Shown: in pieces, positions 37,440-48,259 of the stretch
Numbering within the stretch: the first letter of the stretch is position 1
Layout: each line of letters begins with the position of its first letter
Assembly (NCBI RefSeq): GCF_021155765.1
Contig: NC_060107.1
Coordinates: forward strand, 11,270,501 to 11,334,500
DNA length: 64,000 bases
Source of the DNA: Diprion similis
Taxonomy: Eukaryota; Arthropoda; Insecta; Hymenoptera; Diprionidae
Direction: 5' to 3'
The notes under the pieces: model-generated
Databases searched by the model: none
The model's input: only the letters and a program-made list of their open reading frames with translations
What the model was told of the DNA's origin: nothing
Translations under genes and position numbers: made by a program

Positions 37440-40400
37440 TCCTGGGCGTCAAATTAGCCTAGAAAGGGTCGTACAAATCGATTTCGAGTCAAAAAACTTT
37501 CGGCTCCGAAAATCAGAAAAAAAGTAAGGCTAACCCCTTTGGATTTTTCGCGAAAATTCCACCGATTTTAGAAAGTGCTGCAATTGATTCGTTGAGGCAC
37601 CATTCTGACGTAATTTTGCGAGAGAAAACGATTGAGCGCAGTCCCAATACGCTGCGAGCAACGGATCAAGAGTTACCGGCAAAAAACTAAAAGCTGTTTT
37701 GTCGATTTTTCAGCTGATGGTCTATGAGTCGTAGTTTGTCTGCTGTTGATCCTACGCTATTTTTACTGTGTTTTCTGAGTTCCTGGGCGTCAAACTGGCC
37801 TAGAAAGGGTCGTACAAATAGATTCCGAGACGAAAAATTCTTAGCTCCGAGAATCAGAAAAAAAGTAAGGCTAACCCCTTTGGATTTTATGTAAAAATTT
37901 CACCGATTTTGAAAAGTGCTGCAATTGATTCGTTGAGGCACTATTCTGACCTAATTTTGTGAGAGAAAACGAATGAGCGCAGTCCCAATACGCTGCGAGC
38001 AACGGATCAAAAGTTACCGGCAAAAAACTAAAAGCTGTTTTGTCGATTTTTCAGCTGATGGTCTGTGAGTCGTAGTTTGTCTGCTGTTGATCCTACGCTA
38101 TTTTTACTGTGTTTTCTGAGTTCCTGGGCGTCAAATTAGCCTAGAAAGGGTCGTACAAATCGATTTCGAGTCGAAAAATTTTCGGCTCCGAAAATCAAAA
38201 AAAAAGCAAGGCTAACCCCTTTGGATTTTTTGTAAAAATTTCACCGATTTTGAAAAGTGCTGCAATTGATTTGTTGAGGCACTATTCTGACGTAATTTTG
38301 CGAGAGAAAACGATTGAGCGCAGTCCCAATACGCTGCGAGCAACGGATCAAAAGTTACAGCCAAAAAACGAAAGACGTCTTTCGTCCATTTCTCAGCTGA
38401 TGGTCTGTGAGTCGTAGTTTCTCTGCCGTTGATCCTACGCTATTTTTACTGTGTTTTCTGAGTTCCTGGGCGCCAAATTAGCCTGGAAAGGGTCGTACAA
38501 ATCGATTCCGAGTCGCAAAATTTTCGGCTCCGAAAATTAAAAAAAAAGTAAGGCTAACCCCTTTGGATTTCTTGTAAAAATTTCATCGATTTTGAAAAGT
38601 GCTGCAATTGATTCGTTGAGGCACTATTCTGACGTAATTTTGCGAGAGAAAACGATAGAGCGCAGTCCCATTACGCTGCGAGCAACAGATCAAAAGTTAC
38701 AGCCAAAAAACGAAAAGCTGTTTTGTCGATTTTTCAGCTGATGGTCTGTGAGTCGTCGTTTGTCTGCTGTTGATCCCACGCTATTTTTACTGTGTTTTCT
38801 GAGTTCCTGGGCGCCAAATTAGCCTGGAAAGGGTCGTACAAATCGATTCCGAGTCGCAAAATTTTCGGCTCCGAAAATCAAAAAAAAAGTAAGGCTAACC
38901 CCTTTGGATTTCTTGTAAAAATTTCATCGATTTTGAAAAGTGCTGCAATTGATTCGTTGAGGCACTATTCTGACGTAATTTTGCGAGAGAAAACGATAGA
39001 GCGCAGTCCCATTACGCTGCGAGCAACAGATCAAAAGTTACAGCCAAAAAACGAAAAGCTGTATTGTCGATTTCTCAACTGATGGTCTGTGAGTCGTAGT
39101 TTCTGTGCTGTTGATCCTACGCTATTTTCACTGTGTTTCCTGAGTTCCTGGTTGTCAAACTGGCCTAGAAAGGGTCGTACAAATAGATTCCGAGACGAAA
39201 AATTCTTAGCTCCGAGAATCAGAAAAAAAGTAAGGCTAACCCCTTTGGATTTTTTGTGAAAATTTCACCGATTTCGAAAAGTGCCGCAATTGATTCGTTG
39301 AGGCACTATTCTGACGTAATTTTGCGAGAGAAAACGACTAAGCGCAGTCCCAATACGCTGCGAGCAACGGATCAAAAGTTACAGCCAAAAAACGAAAAGC
39401 TGTTTTGTCGATTTTTCAACTGATGGTCTGTGAGTCGTAGTTTCTGTGCTGTTGATCCTACGCTATTTTCACTGTGTTTCCTGAGTTCCTGGGCGTCAAA
39501 CTGGCCTAGAAAGGGTCGTACAAATAGATTCCGAGACGAAAAATTCTTAGCTCCGAGAATCAGAAAAAAAGTAAGGCTAACCCCTTTGGATTTTTTGTGA
39601 AAATTTCACCGATTTTGAAAAGTGCCGCAATTGATTCGTTGAGGCACTATTCTGACGTAATTTTGCGAGAGAAAACGATTAAGCGCAGTCCCAATACGCT
39701 GCGAGCAACGGATCAAAAGTTACAGCCACAAAACGAAAAGCTGTTTTGTCGATTTTTCAACTGATGGTCTGTGAGTCGTAGTTTCTGTGCTGTTGATCCT
39801 ACGCTATTTTTACTGTGTTTCCTGAGTTCCTCGGCGTCAAACTGGCCTAGAAAGGGTCGTACAAATAGATTCCGAGACGAAAAATTCTTAGCTCCGAAAA
39901 TCAGAAAAAAAGTAAGGCTAACCCCTTTGGATTTTTAGTGAAAATTCCACCGATTTTGAAAAGTGCTGCAACTGATTCGTTGAGGCACTATTCTGACGTA
40001 ATTTTGCGAGAGAAAACGATTGAGCGCAGTATCATTACGCTGCGAGCAACAGATCAAAAGTTACAGCCGACAAACGAAAGACGTGTTTCGTCCATTTTTC
40101 AGCTGATAGTCTGTGAGTCGTAGTTTTTCTGCTGTTGATCCTACGCTATTTTTACTGTGTTTTCTGAGTTCCAGGGCGCCAAATTAGCCTAGAAAGGGTC
40201 GTACAAATCGATTCCGAGTCGCAAAATTTTCGGCTCCGAAAATCGAAAAAAAGTAAGGCTAACCCCTTTGGATTTTTTGTAAAAATTTTACCGATTTTGA
40301 AAAGTGCTGCAATTGATTCGTTGAGGCACTATTCTGACGTAATTTTGCGAGAGAAAACGATTGAGCGCAGTCCCAATACGCTGCGAGCAACGGATCAAAA

Positions 40401-40557
40401 GTTACAGCCAAAAAACTAAAAGCTGTTTTGTCGATTTTTCAACTGATGGTCTGTGAGTCGTAGTTTCTCTGCTGTTCATCCTACGCTATTTTTACCGTGT
40501 ATTATGAGTTTCTGGGCGTCAAATTAACCTAGAAAGGGTCGTATAAATCGATTCCGA
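37440..40557. repeat. Divergent monomers at the array edge
   Basis: Monomers here carry many substitutions not seen in the interior. Recurrent edge variants include 'caaactggcctag' with 'aaatagattccgagacg' and 'aaaattcttagctccgag' at about 37795, 39155, 39496 and 39837, and 'gcgcagtcccattacgctgc' at about 38660 and 39001. The last repeat match is 'aaatcgattccga', ending at 40557 in the middle of a monomer, after which the sequence is unrelated. Relatively decayed monomers at an array boundary are expected where unequal exchange is less effective. Confidence 0.85.
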
Positions 40558-41013
40558 TCAACTTGTTGATTTACAGACTTTAGTTAGCGCGCCATTGTAT
40601 TCTTATGCTTGCACGATATATATATTGTGCAACCCTACATTCTATATATGCAGAATCATTTCTACAGCTCCAGCAATCTTGTTCAAGTTGGCTGGATGAA
40701 CCTCCAGAGTTTAATTCCATTTTTGGGATTAAATTTGGGGTTATACGTGTTTCTAGTTAACAAGTTATTTCATACTGTTATCATTCGAATAGTTTAAAAG
40801 TATATATTAGACTTGTCGGTCAAATGGAAACTGTCAAACTAGTCTGATAACTCTTACAGCCAATCGGAAATCCGAAAAAGGAAACGGCCGTCATACTTCG
40901 CGCGACGCAATTCGGTTTCATGGAAACGGGGCTAAGGGATGTGCGATCGGTAGTGTGCGACGGATTTTATGCACTGACGAATATCCACAGGCTCTACATC
41001 ATCACTGTACATC
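40558..41013 (+). promoter_or_regulatory. Putative UBFD1 promoter and 5' leader
   Basis: This 456-bp stretch lies between the satellite edge and the proposed UBFD1 start. It changes from AT-rich to a CpG-richer stretch at about 40860-40970. A CCAAT box in a good context ('cagccaatcgg') lies at 40860-40864, followed by 'cggaaatccg', an ETS-like GGAA core. An upstream ATG at 40920 opens a different frame and cannot join exon 2 in the right phase through the donor used here. The transcription start cannot be fixed from sequence alone. Confidence 0.4.
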
Positions 41014-44000
41014 ATGGAGTGCGTTGGTACGTGGAAAGTATTTACAATTACATTCAATTTGAAGCCAAATGCCGTCGGCGATTTGTTATATTGAATACCG
41101 ATATGGAATTATTGGTGTTACATTGGCAGTGAGGTTGTCTTGTCGTTTTATTTTCAATTTCAAAAGATATTCGAATATCCTGGATTGTCATTTCGCAAAC
41201 TATGCAAGTCAGACCAGATATAAAGCTTCTGACAACAATGATATTTCATATTGAACATTTCGAAAATATATATATTTCGGTCTCCTCGGAGAGATGCGTT
41301 TAACTCGCATCGTTGGAAACTATTTTCGATCTTCACGTGAAATTTAATCTCATGAAATATTGTCAACCTAACCTTCGTACATTTCAAATTTTCAATTCAA
41401 AACTTCTTCGTTTTCAAACCATTATGAACTAATTACAGTTTTACTTACGGACCTCACTTATCAATTCACTATCGGTATCTTTATTCTCAAAATTTCTTCT
41501 CGGAACGTAAAATTTCTAACTGTTTTTGTTTGTATTTGTAGTAAATACCAATTGCCATACGGACATTCTTCTCCAATCTATAATTAATTTTCATTTTGAA
41601 GGAAACTAATGTAAAAATTTGTATTATGCGGTGAATAATTATTCATTGGATTGTGAAAATACTTATTTATTCTAAATACATCGGACAAATATTATTGTGT
41701 CAATAAAAAAATTTTATTATTCACTTGTCCAAATTTAGAATGTACAATTTTTGTTTCAAGTATATTACATATACAAAATTCTACGTAACAAGAATATTTT
41801 TTCGCATTTACATTCTTTACCAATAGTTGACTGTGTTGAATGTTGGCTTTCGGAACGAAAGTCTAAGAATTTAAGATTGAATCGACCATACCATTGTAAT
41901 CCAAAGTTAGGAAACCAGAAAAATCCATTTAAAAAATCTCTAATGATTTTGTTTGCACCAATTAAAGTGAATTCTATTGGAACTTCATCTCTATTATGTA
42001 GTTGAAATGTATCTGAATGAATTTGAATAATAGAAACTTAGAATTCAAAAATTGGAGACTAATTTTTATAATTAAAACATTGAAATTATTAAACTTACCA
42101 TAAAGATCTCTGAAGATTGACTAAAAAAAAGTAGCACATACAGTCACGTCCAGAAGTATAAAAATAGATTTGTACACATCTGATACAAAAAATGTTTGTC
42201 AACAATTACATTTGTGTGTTAAATTATACCATTCAAAAAGTGTTGAATATTTTTCAGACGATTTGTGAAGATCTAGTCAGCAGTTTGGTATGGCTGATTC
42301 ATTCTTAAAAACAATTTTCTCACCAAGCAATGACTAATGTCATTGTGTCATAAAAATAATACAATAATGTTGAACTGACTTTCAGACCAAATGTAACATA
42401 TCAGATTCACAATCCGATCTTATTCAACTAATATACCTAATTAGTAATAATTATTTCTTTTTCAGGAACCACAAAGGGTGACAGGAATGACAACTGCTGT
42501 GTTACAGAACTGATCACAAACTCAAAAGCGCCAGACAATCCTTCAAAAAATGATGTATCCGATACTGAATCGAAAGCGGATGACAATGCGGTGGCAGCAA
42601 CTTCCCAAGATGAACCTAAGGAACGAATCGACTTCAAGATAATCTATAACAAACAAAAGATAGACGTCAATTTTCCATTGGATGATACAGTCAAAGACTT
42701 GAAGGCTCATTTACAGGATATTATCGCAGTGCCACAGGCCATGCAGAAAGTGATGATTAAAGGGCTGGCGAAAGACGAACAAACTCTTAGAAGTTTGGGC
42801 GTTACGAAAGGTGCCAAGATTATGATCGTTGGTTCCAAGCTGAACGACGTTTTGGCTGTTTCAATACCCACAAAACAGGACCTAGTCGACGAAGCGACTG
42901 CTTCTGCAAGAAAGGAACCATTATCACAGCAAAAAATGCACCGTAAAGTCTTGGATAAAGGTATTCCTGAGGATGCGATGCCTGGTATACTAGATAGCAA
43001 GGTTTGTTATGGGAAGTACTACTCTTCTCAAAAGCAACAACTTAACATCCTTCAAATCTCTCAGGACACTCTGAATTAATTAGAATTGTTAATGAATTAA
43101 TTGGAATAAAAGGAGCTCGTACTAATTTTGATACGATTTCGTTTTTCTTCTCTTTTCTCAATAACACTCAGATTTTATGCAACAAGATTCCAAAAACTGA
43201 GTAGGATAGTGTCTCAAATGAGAAATATGAAGAACATTTGCAGACCCAATTTCGAAAGTGTTGTGTTCTTGATTCAATATGATCGGAAGAAATACCTGCA
43301 AGTTAAAAGAAAAAAATTCGGTCAGAGCAGAAAAAAGTAGAAAAGTTTGCAGGAATTTATCTTCATTTACAGTAGTGGTTCAGATTGTATTCTACGACAC
43401 AGGAAATCTGTGAAATTCAGGAATTTTCATATTGGAATATTAGCAAATACTTTACAGAGATTTTTCTACGTTTATATATATAAATCGATAGTGAAAATTT
43501 TGCATTATTGTCTAGGACTCACTTCCGGACTATCCACTCGCTGGTATGCTGAACAAGTCGGGTGGGAAAGTTCGTTTAACGTTTAAATTGGAGCAAGATC
43601 AACTATGGATTGGAACTAAGCAACGCACAGACAAGATACCAATGAACTCAATAAAAGGTGTTCTCAGCGAACCAATCCACGATCACCCAGAATACCACAT
43701 AATGGTGAATTTACATTGACAGAAAAAATTATTATTCCGAATTTATTCCTGTGCTTTGATTCTCAGATCTATTCAGCTGTTTCTTTCAGCTATTCTTGTC
43801 TCATCTTGCTTAAAGCAGGAGTGATTTACTCTTGTACCATTCTTTTTAGGATTTTTATTTATTATTATATTATCAGTATTATTTTTTTTAACGTCAGAAG
43901 CATAATTTTTTATATCGGATACACTTTCAAAGTAAAATTTTTAATATGCTTCATTCTACTCATTGAAGGAATCCTAATTAAATTTTTTTTTTTAATTTTG

Positions 44001-44298
44001 GCTTCAACTTTTTCTTCAGTTAGAAATTTTTGAAAAATTTTTGAAAAATTTTTATAATCAAGTATACAGCATTTTGTTTTCAACAAACTGAGGTAAAAAT
44101 TCAAAATGTTGCCTGATTTAAAAATAATACCCCATATATTAGCGTATAATGTGAATTATCAAAATTTATTTTTCTCAAAATTTCCAGGCGATTCAATTGG
44201 GTCCGACAGAAGCGTCGAGGTACTGGATATACTGGGTACCTGCGCAATATGTTTCGGCTATAAAAGATTCTATTTTGGGTAAATGGCAATATTTCTGA
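41014..44298 (+). CDS. UBFD1: UBFD1 homologue (ubiquitin family domain-containing protein 1)
   Basis: Coding exons are 41014-41026, 42466-43001, 43516-43704 and 44188-44298, giving 282 aa (human is about 309). All introns are GT-AG and phases match (1, 0, 0). Residues ~58-130 form a ubiquitin-like domain ('RIDFKIIYNKQKIDVNFPLD' to 'GAKIMIVGS'). Residues ~155-175 carry the family motif 'QQKMHRKVLDKGIPEDAMP'. The C-terminal half (184-282, 'GGKVRLTFKLEQDQLWIGTK' to the end 'ILGKWQYF') matches vertebrate UBFD1 closely. The N-terminal ~55 residues are polar and poorly conserved. UBFD1 is a poorly studied protein reported as a ubiquitin-binding NF-kB pathway regulator. Exons 2-4 are solid. Exon 1 (ATG GAG TGC GTT G, then gtacgt) is my inference: exon 2 has no in-frame ATG and needs one base from upstream; this short exon supplies it with a good start context and an in-frame stop 13 codons before. 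Confidence 0.92.
41027..42465 (+). other. UBFD1 intron 1 (inferred)
   Basis: This 1.4-kb AT-rich stretch starts with 'gtacgtgg' and ends with a pyrimidine-rich tract and 'ttcag'. I see no second gene in it. The short open frames on either strand lack conserved motifs. If the true first exon lies elsewhere, the left boundary would move. Confidence 0.5.
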
Positions 44299-44446
44299 TT
44301 CAAAATTACTGAAATAGAAATATCTGTAAATGAAGGGAGAAAAACAACGTGGTATGAAGATCGACACGAACGACTGTGCTAGTCAAACATTTTTCAGAGT
44401 AAGTTATTTCCGATATCAATCCGAGCAATGGAACTGAAGTATTTCA

Positions 44447-44452
44447 AATAAA
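44447..44452 (+). terminator. Candidate UBFD1 polyadenylation signal (AATAAA)
   Basis: A canonical AATAAA lies about 150 bp after the UBFD1 stop codon in an AT-rich stretch. It is the nearest one on this strand. Use is unproven. Confidence 0.4.
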
Positions 44453-46700
44453 AGATATTTAAGTGTCTTGCAAATTCAATCTGCAAACTTAACTGGCGTA
44501 ATCCAGCATATAAATTAACTAGGTACTAATAAAAACTTTACTCGATGTTTGACCACTGGACGCAAGAAACATAATTTCTATTACTCGGCATAGAAGAGAT
44601 GGAAATTTTTTAAGCTTTTTACCTTTCAATTTATATATTGTATGTATATATTACAATGTGTTCTACTCTGATAGCATTTGTGCATATCCACGACTAATAT
44701 AATGCAATACCGTCTCTGAATATAAAGCAAGTCAGCCAAAAAGATATTTTTGTGTTTAATTAGTGTCTCTATTCAGAATTTTTTTTTGATGTCATTATAC
44801 CATTGCCAAGCCACGAGTAACTTAACTTAATATGTAATTTCAATGCATTTCGATACAGTTTTCAAGATTAACTTAGTCATACTGCATTTGAATAACTGCT
44901 AAAGATATTATACACTTACAAAAAATGTAAACAGTTTTCTACTACGCGCGAAGCTTTGTCTACAAAACAAGTCCTTTTTTTCTCACTCTTGTTTCGCAAT
45001 TTATTTCTTCAGACATTTTTCCGTGAGTGTTTTGGATACGGGTACTGATGTGTGCCGAAATGTCATTTATTCGATATATGGATTTGATCTGATACATTAT
45101 GGTACCTTTATTAGACATTCGTTAAAAAACGCCTTTAATTTTTGGTGAGTTTAATTATTTTACCTTCGACCAAGTAAGTCCAAAAGCTTTTTGTTGGTTG
45201 CTTATAAAGATCGTCGTTATGTTCAGAACTGAAAATGGAAGAAATGAAATAATGAATATTCACACCATAATTTCATAGGAAGCAATATTAAACAACGAAA
45301 ATTAATTTTACTTGCGCAATTTTTGGAGAAATTTGTTTAAGAACGACATGGTGATAAAAATGTTGCAAAACATTAACATGTAAAATTTTTCTACTATGTC
45401 AGTATAAAAAATGAAGATGTAAATCGGGAATGGTTAGTCCTCGAAGTGGCTTCTTTTACGGACAAAGCTTCTCAATCGCTTACTTAAATTATTGACCAAT
45501 TTAAATCAAGAGAGTCCATACTAATATGATTGCATGGATGAAAAACTGTTTTTTTGATATCGTTCATTTTTCTATTCAAATTATTTTTTCAATAAATTAT
45601 TTTTATAATAAAACTTTCAGGTTACCTGTAATCAAAAATGTGTTCATTCTTATAAGCCCAAGTTATTCTGGATTCCCGGAGTAGGAGACAAGTAGTTTTA
45701 GCAATTTATTATTCGATTCATAAATTATCTCTTGCCAGCATTATTTTTTCACCCAAAATTGACTGTATCAAATTTCCAATCCGTACTTCTTTCAAAGAAT
45801 ATGTGACTCAACATTTTTTTACACAAGTTTTAGAGAATCAAAATTCTAAATTGTTGTTATAGAACCCTGGAAAGAACTTTTTTAAGTGTTACGCTACAGA
45901 TTAAATGTGCTGAGACTAAAAATTCAATCATGTTTAAATAAGCGATTGGAATATAATTAATAAGGCAAATTTTTAGTCAATGCTTTGTGATGAAATAAAC
46001 ATGTAGACATATACGTGTAAATATGTATACATGTATATAAGTAAATATATAAGAAAGGAAAATAGGTATATATTGTGCCCGGTTATGAAATATTATAATA
46101 AATAACAACGAAGTTCACGCCAAATAACACGGCAATTACATTTAACTATGGTTTGCCAATTGGCTTAAATGTTGAAAGTTGAACTCTCAAAAAAGTCTGA
46201 AACATTTAAGTATGCTTCTAAAAGCACAAATTATGAATTTCACGTAGAATGTAGATTGTAAATTCGGTTTTATACTGTCTTAAGTAGAAAAGATATTTTT
46301 AAATTATGCAAGACTTAAAATTTACCTAAAACTACAACTGCAGCCTGTACGTCAAAATTTATTTGTCGAAAATATTATGTACCTAATACTATTTCAATAC
46401 AGAATTTTCATATACTTATAATGTATGCAATACCGTGTGATTTTGGATTATATAAACAAGCAACATAAATAAAATGAGTGAGAAACATTTTCGAAAACTT
46501 GTTCTTCTAACATTCATATTATCCCGTCAACTATGTAATGAAGGAAGCGCTGTTTAGCCAAGATGTGACTCGTGTCCTGGCTGTTGCAGAAGTGATACCC
46601 TCATGTGATTGAGCAGATTGCATAGCCATATGTCCTGATTTACGTCATGGTTATGCCTATAGATCGAACTGCGTTTGTATATCCTTGAATATACGCCACT
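44453..46700. other. Intergenic, AT-rich, no gene seen
   Basis: This 2.2-kb stretch is AT-rich with stops in all frames. I found no conserved protein segment, RNA gene or repeat shared with the rest of the window. It includes short TA-rich runs around 46000-46080. Confidence 0.6.
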
Positions 46701-46796
46701 ATGGGATCAAGTGCTCTAGAGTATCAAGCCAGTTCCAAATATTTGTACAAGCAGTTCCGTCACTTTCGCTTCGAAAACAATCAGCTGAAAATCAAG
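46701..46796 (+). CDS. Orphan candidate first coding exon (32 codons)
   Basis: An ATG with an in-frame stop five codons upstream opens 32 codons ('MGSSALEYQASSKYLYKQFR', then 'HFRFENNQLKIK') ending in AAG before 'gtaatatt', a plausible donor in phase 0. The composition looks more protein-like than its surroundings. I could not find a matching phase-0 acceptor exon downstream, and it does not join the small ORF at 47118. I do not recognise the protein. It may be the start of a gene whose remaining exons are short or missed, or it may be chance. Confidence 0.22.
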
Positions 46797-47070
46797 GTAA
46801 TATTAATAAAAATTTACGTGGCCGTTAAAGCTGAAAATTGAAGAAATTCCTCGAGAAAACTCATATTTCTCAGACTCTTTGTTTTCCATTGCAATCCGAA
46901 GAAAAACGGAGTTCCGAAGTTTCTGCGTATTGTTCGCCAGTAAAGCGTTACGAAAAATTAATTTCCGAAAAAACTAAAACATTATTAAGAATTCAAATTT
47001 CGAATAAATTCGTAGAAATTTATGAAAGTAATTTTCGCCGAAGAATGGATGAATGAGATTCTAGAAACGT

Positions 47071-47077
47071 TATAAAA
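47071..47077 (+). promoter_or_regulatory. TATA box candidate
   Basis: 'TATAAAA' sits 41 bp before the small ORF at 47118, with a pyrimidine-rich 'ctgctccctctcat' in between. The spacing would put transcription start near 47100 and leave a very short leader. Confidence 0.3.
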
Positions 47078-47117
47078 CCACGCACGCCCTGCTCCCTCTC
47101 ATATCTCAACAAAAAGC

Positions 47118-47276
47118 ATGAAGGTCCACATCTGTTTAGTATCCGAAGACAGGAAACGCCTGATTAACGCGACTTCCAGTTACTCCGGTTACAGTTCAGC
47201 TGCTTCAACTCCAGCATCCCCCACTGAATTCAAATTTGAATGGCTGATGCATCATCATTCGAAGGGTACTGCGTAA
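47118..47276 (+). CDS. Small ORF, 52 codons, function unknown
   Basis: ATG to TAA without introns. The protein starts 'MKVHICLVSEDRKRLI', continues with a Ser/Ala/Thr-rich middle ('SSYSGYSSAASTPASPTEF') and ends 'WLMHHHSKGTA'. It lies in a locally GC- and CpG-richer stretch behind a TATA-like box. I do not recognise a family, signal peptide or membrane segment. An opposite-strand open frame overlaps it and looks like a shadow. It could be a short single-exon gene, a spliced gene's first exon, or chance. Confidence 0.2.
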   Translation: MKVHICLVSEDRKRLINATSSYSGYSSAASTPASPTEFKFEWLMHHHSKGTA

Positions 47277-48259
47277 TGTTTGGTCGAGTGTCCTGGCTCT
47301 GAGCCCTGAGCCAATTGGAAGCCGTGGTTGTTGGTCACGTGATCTGCGTTCTCGAGGCTGCGCGCAACGAAGTAAATAACACGCATGCCTACGCGGTTTA
47401 GGCATGTGTATACACACATATATCACGTTCAGCGTAATACGCGGTGCTTGAGCACAGAATGAACATCACAGAGGTTCAATTTATTGTTATTATTTCTGTG
47501 CTTCAAGCTCGACGCTCGAGACTAAAGAGCCTATAGCCCTATACCATGCCATTTCAGTGCTCTTCAGACTTTTACCAAGGACGGGTTCCCGGTTATGGAT
47601 CCGCCTCCCGCGCGTTAACGATCATGTGCATGCGATCATGGGACGGCAGTGGGTGATGTCAATCGATTGATGACGTTTCATGAGTTTTGTTTGCCTTGAT
47701 TTCACGGCAGATATTCACCAAAAACGAAGTACCACTTGGTTTTAAATTGAGCGGATGAACTGTTTGTTTGCGATGAGTACTTCAATGCATGTTTATCCTT
47801 AAAAGAAAAAAAAAGGAACGTCGACGCGCGTGATTCCATTCAAAATACATAACGTCATTGCGCAATCCGTAGGTATTTGAGTTTCGTAGGTAAAATTTTA
47901 AGTACGACGAGCGGAATAATAACCTGAAGTGGGACAATTAACGGCACGCAGATCAACACAGACACACGATTGCAAGGCTGCTTTCGAAACAAATGAAAAC
48001 CGTATGTTAGAAATTCCGTGATGAGCGATTGTTATGGATTTACGGATGAGTGAGGATTGAGGAATGCATGAAAGTTGAAACGTAGCGAAGGAAGCTCGGA
48101 TCACGTGGGAAGGAGAAGGATTATTATGACCTTTGAGCAACGAAGAATAATTTAAATAAAGTTAAATGATTACCTACACCTTGAAATTAACGAACCACAA
48201 TTGCTTCACAACTACGAAGCCTTATAATATGCATAACAACAATCAACGCATTGAAAATA
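47277..48259. promoter_or_regulatory. CpG-richer, promoter-like stretch upstream of the oxygenase gene
   Basis: Parts of this stretch (about 47280-47700) are visibly richer in CG dinucleotides than the flanks. It holds a CCAAT motif (47311-47315), a CACGTG E-box (47336-47341) and a second CACGTG (48102-48107) that overlaps 'cgtgggaa' (48104-48111), which fits the Su(H) consensus YGTGRGAA. The frame of the following gene is closed by a TAA at 48188-48190. Motif presence alone does not prove use. Confidence 0.3.

Larger units (their letters stand above)
1..40557. repeat. Tandem satellite array, ~341-bp monomer, ~119 copies
   Basis: One monomer of 341-342 bp repeats head to tail from the first base to 40557 with no insertion of other sequence. 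Landmarks recur every 341-342 bp, for example the 'cctacgctatttttactgtg' block and the 'gcgcagtcccaatacgctgc' block. Monomers fall into two main sequence classes in one segment (class A with 'tttcgcgaaaattccaccg', class B with 'ttttgtaaaaatttcaccg') and two in another ('ttacagacaaaaaacg' or 'ttaccggcaaaaaactaaaa'), in many combinations, so individual monomers are mosaics. A- and T-tracts are frequent. The array continues beyond the left window edge. I do not recognise the monomer as a named satellite. Position on the chromosome (centromeric, pericentromeric or other heterochromatin) is inference from the organisation only. Confidence 0.98.

Noticed and set aside
253..40123. Dozens of 60-96-codon open frames on both strands in the satellite
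   Set aside because: They recur once per monomer, most begin at TTG rather than ATG, the two strands are open over the same bases, and differences between copies are not biased to silent sites. They are by-products of the repeat.
1..40557. CRISPR array or similar prokaryotic repeat system
   Set aside because: The units are ~341 bp with no spacers between them, and the window has spliced animal genes.
1..40557. Telomeric repeat or CENP-B box
   Set aside because: No (TTAGG)n run is present, and no monomer I read contains an exact CENP-B box. The closest, in class A monomers, matches only the first half of the motif.
40920..41132. 70-codon ORF starting at 40920 as the UBFD1 N-terminus
   Set aside because: Spliced through the donor at 41027 it would enter exon 2 in the wrong phase.
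43002..43079. Extension of UBFD1 exon 2 past its donor
   Set aside because: The frame runs 25 codons into intron 2, but the family sequence resumes exactly at the exon starting 43516.
43716..44033. Hydrophobic 105-codon ORF in UBFD1 intron 3
   Set aside because: Its Phe/Ile-rich composition simply reflects T-rich intron sequence, and it lies between two confirmed exons.
47205..47426. 73-codon open frame on minus opposite the small ORF
   Set aside because: It overlaps the candidate small ORF and CpG-rich promoter-like DNA, shows no motif, and Arg-rich frames are common in such composition.
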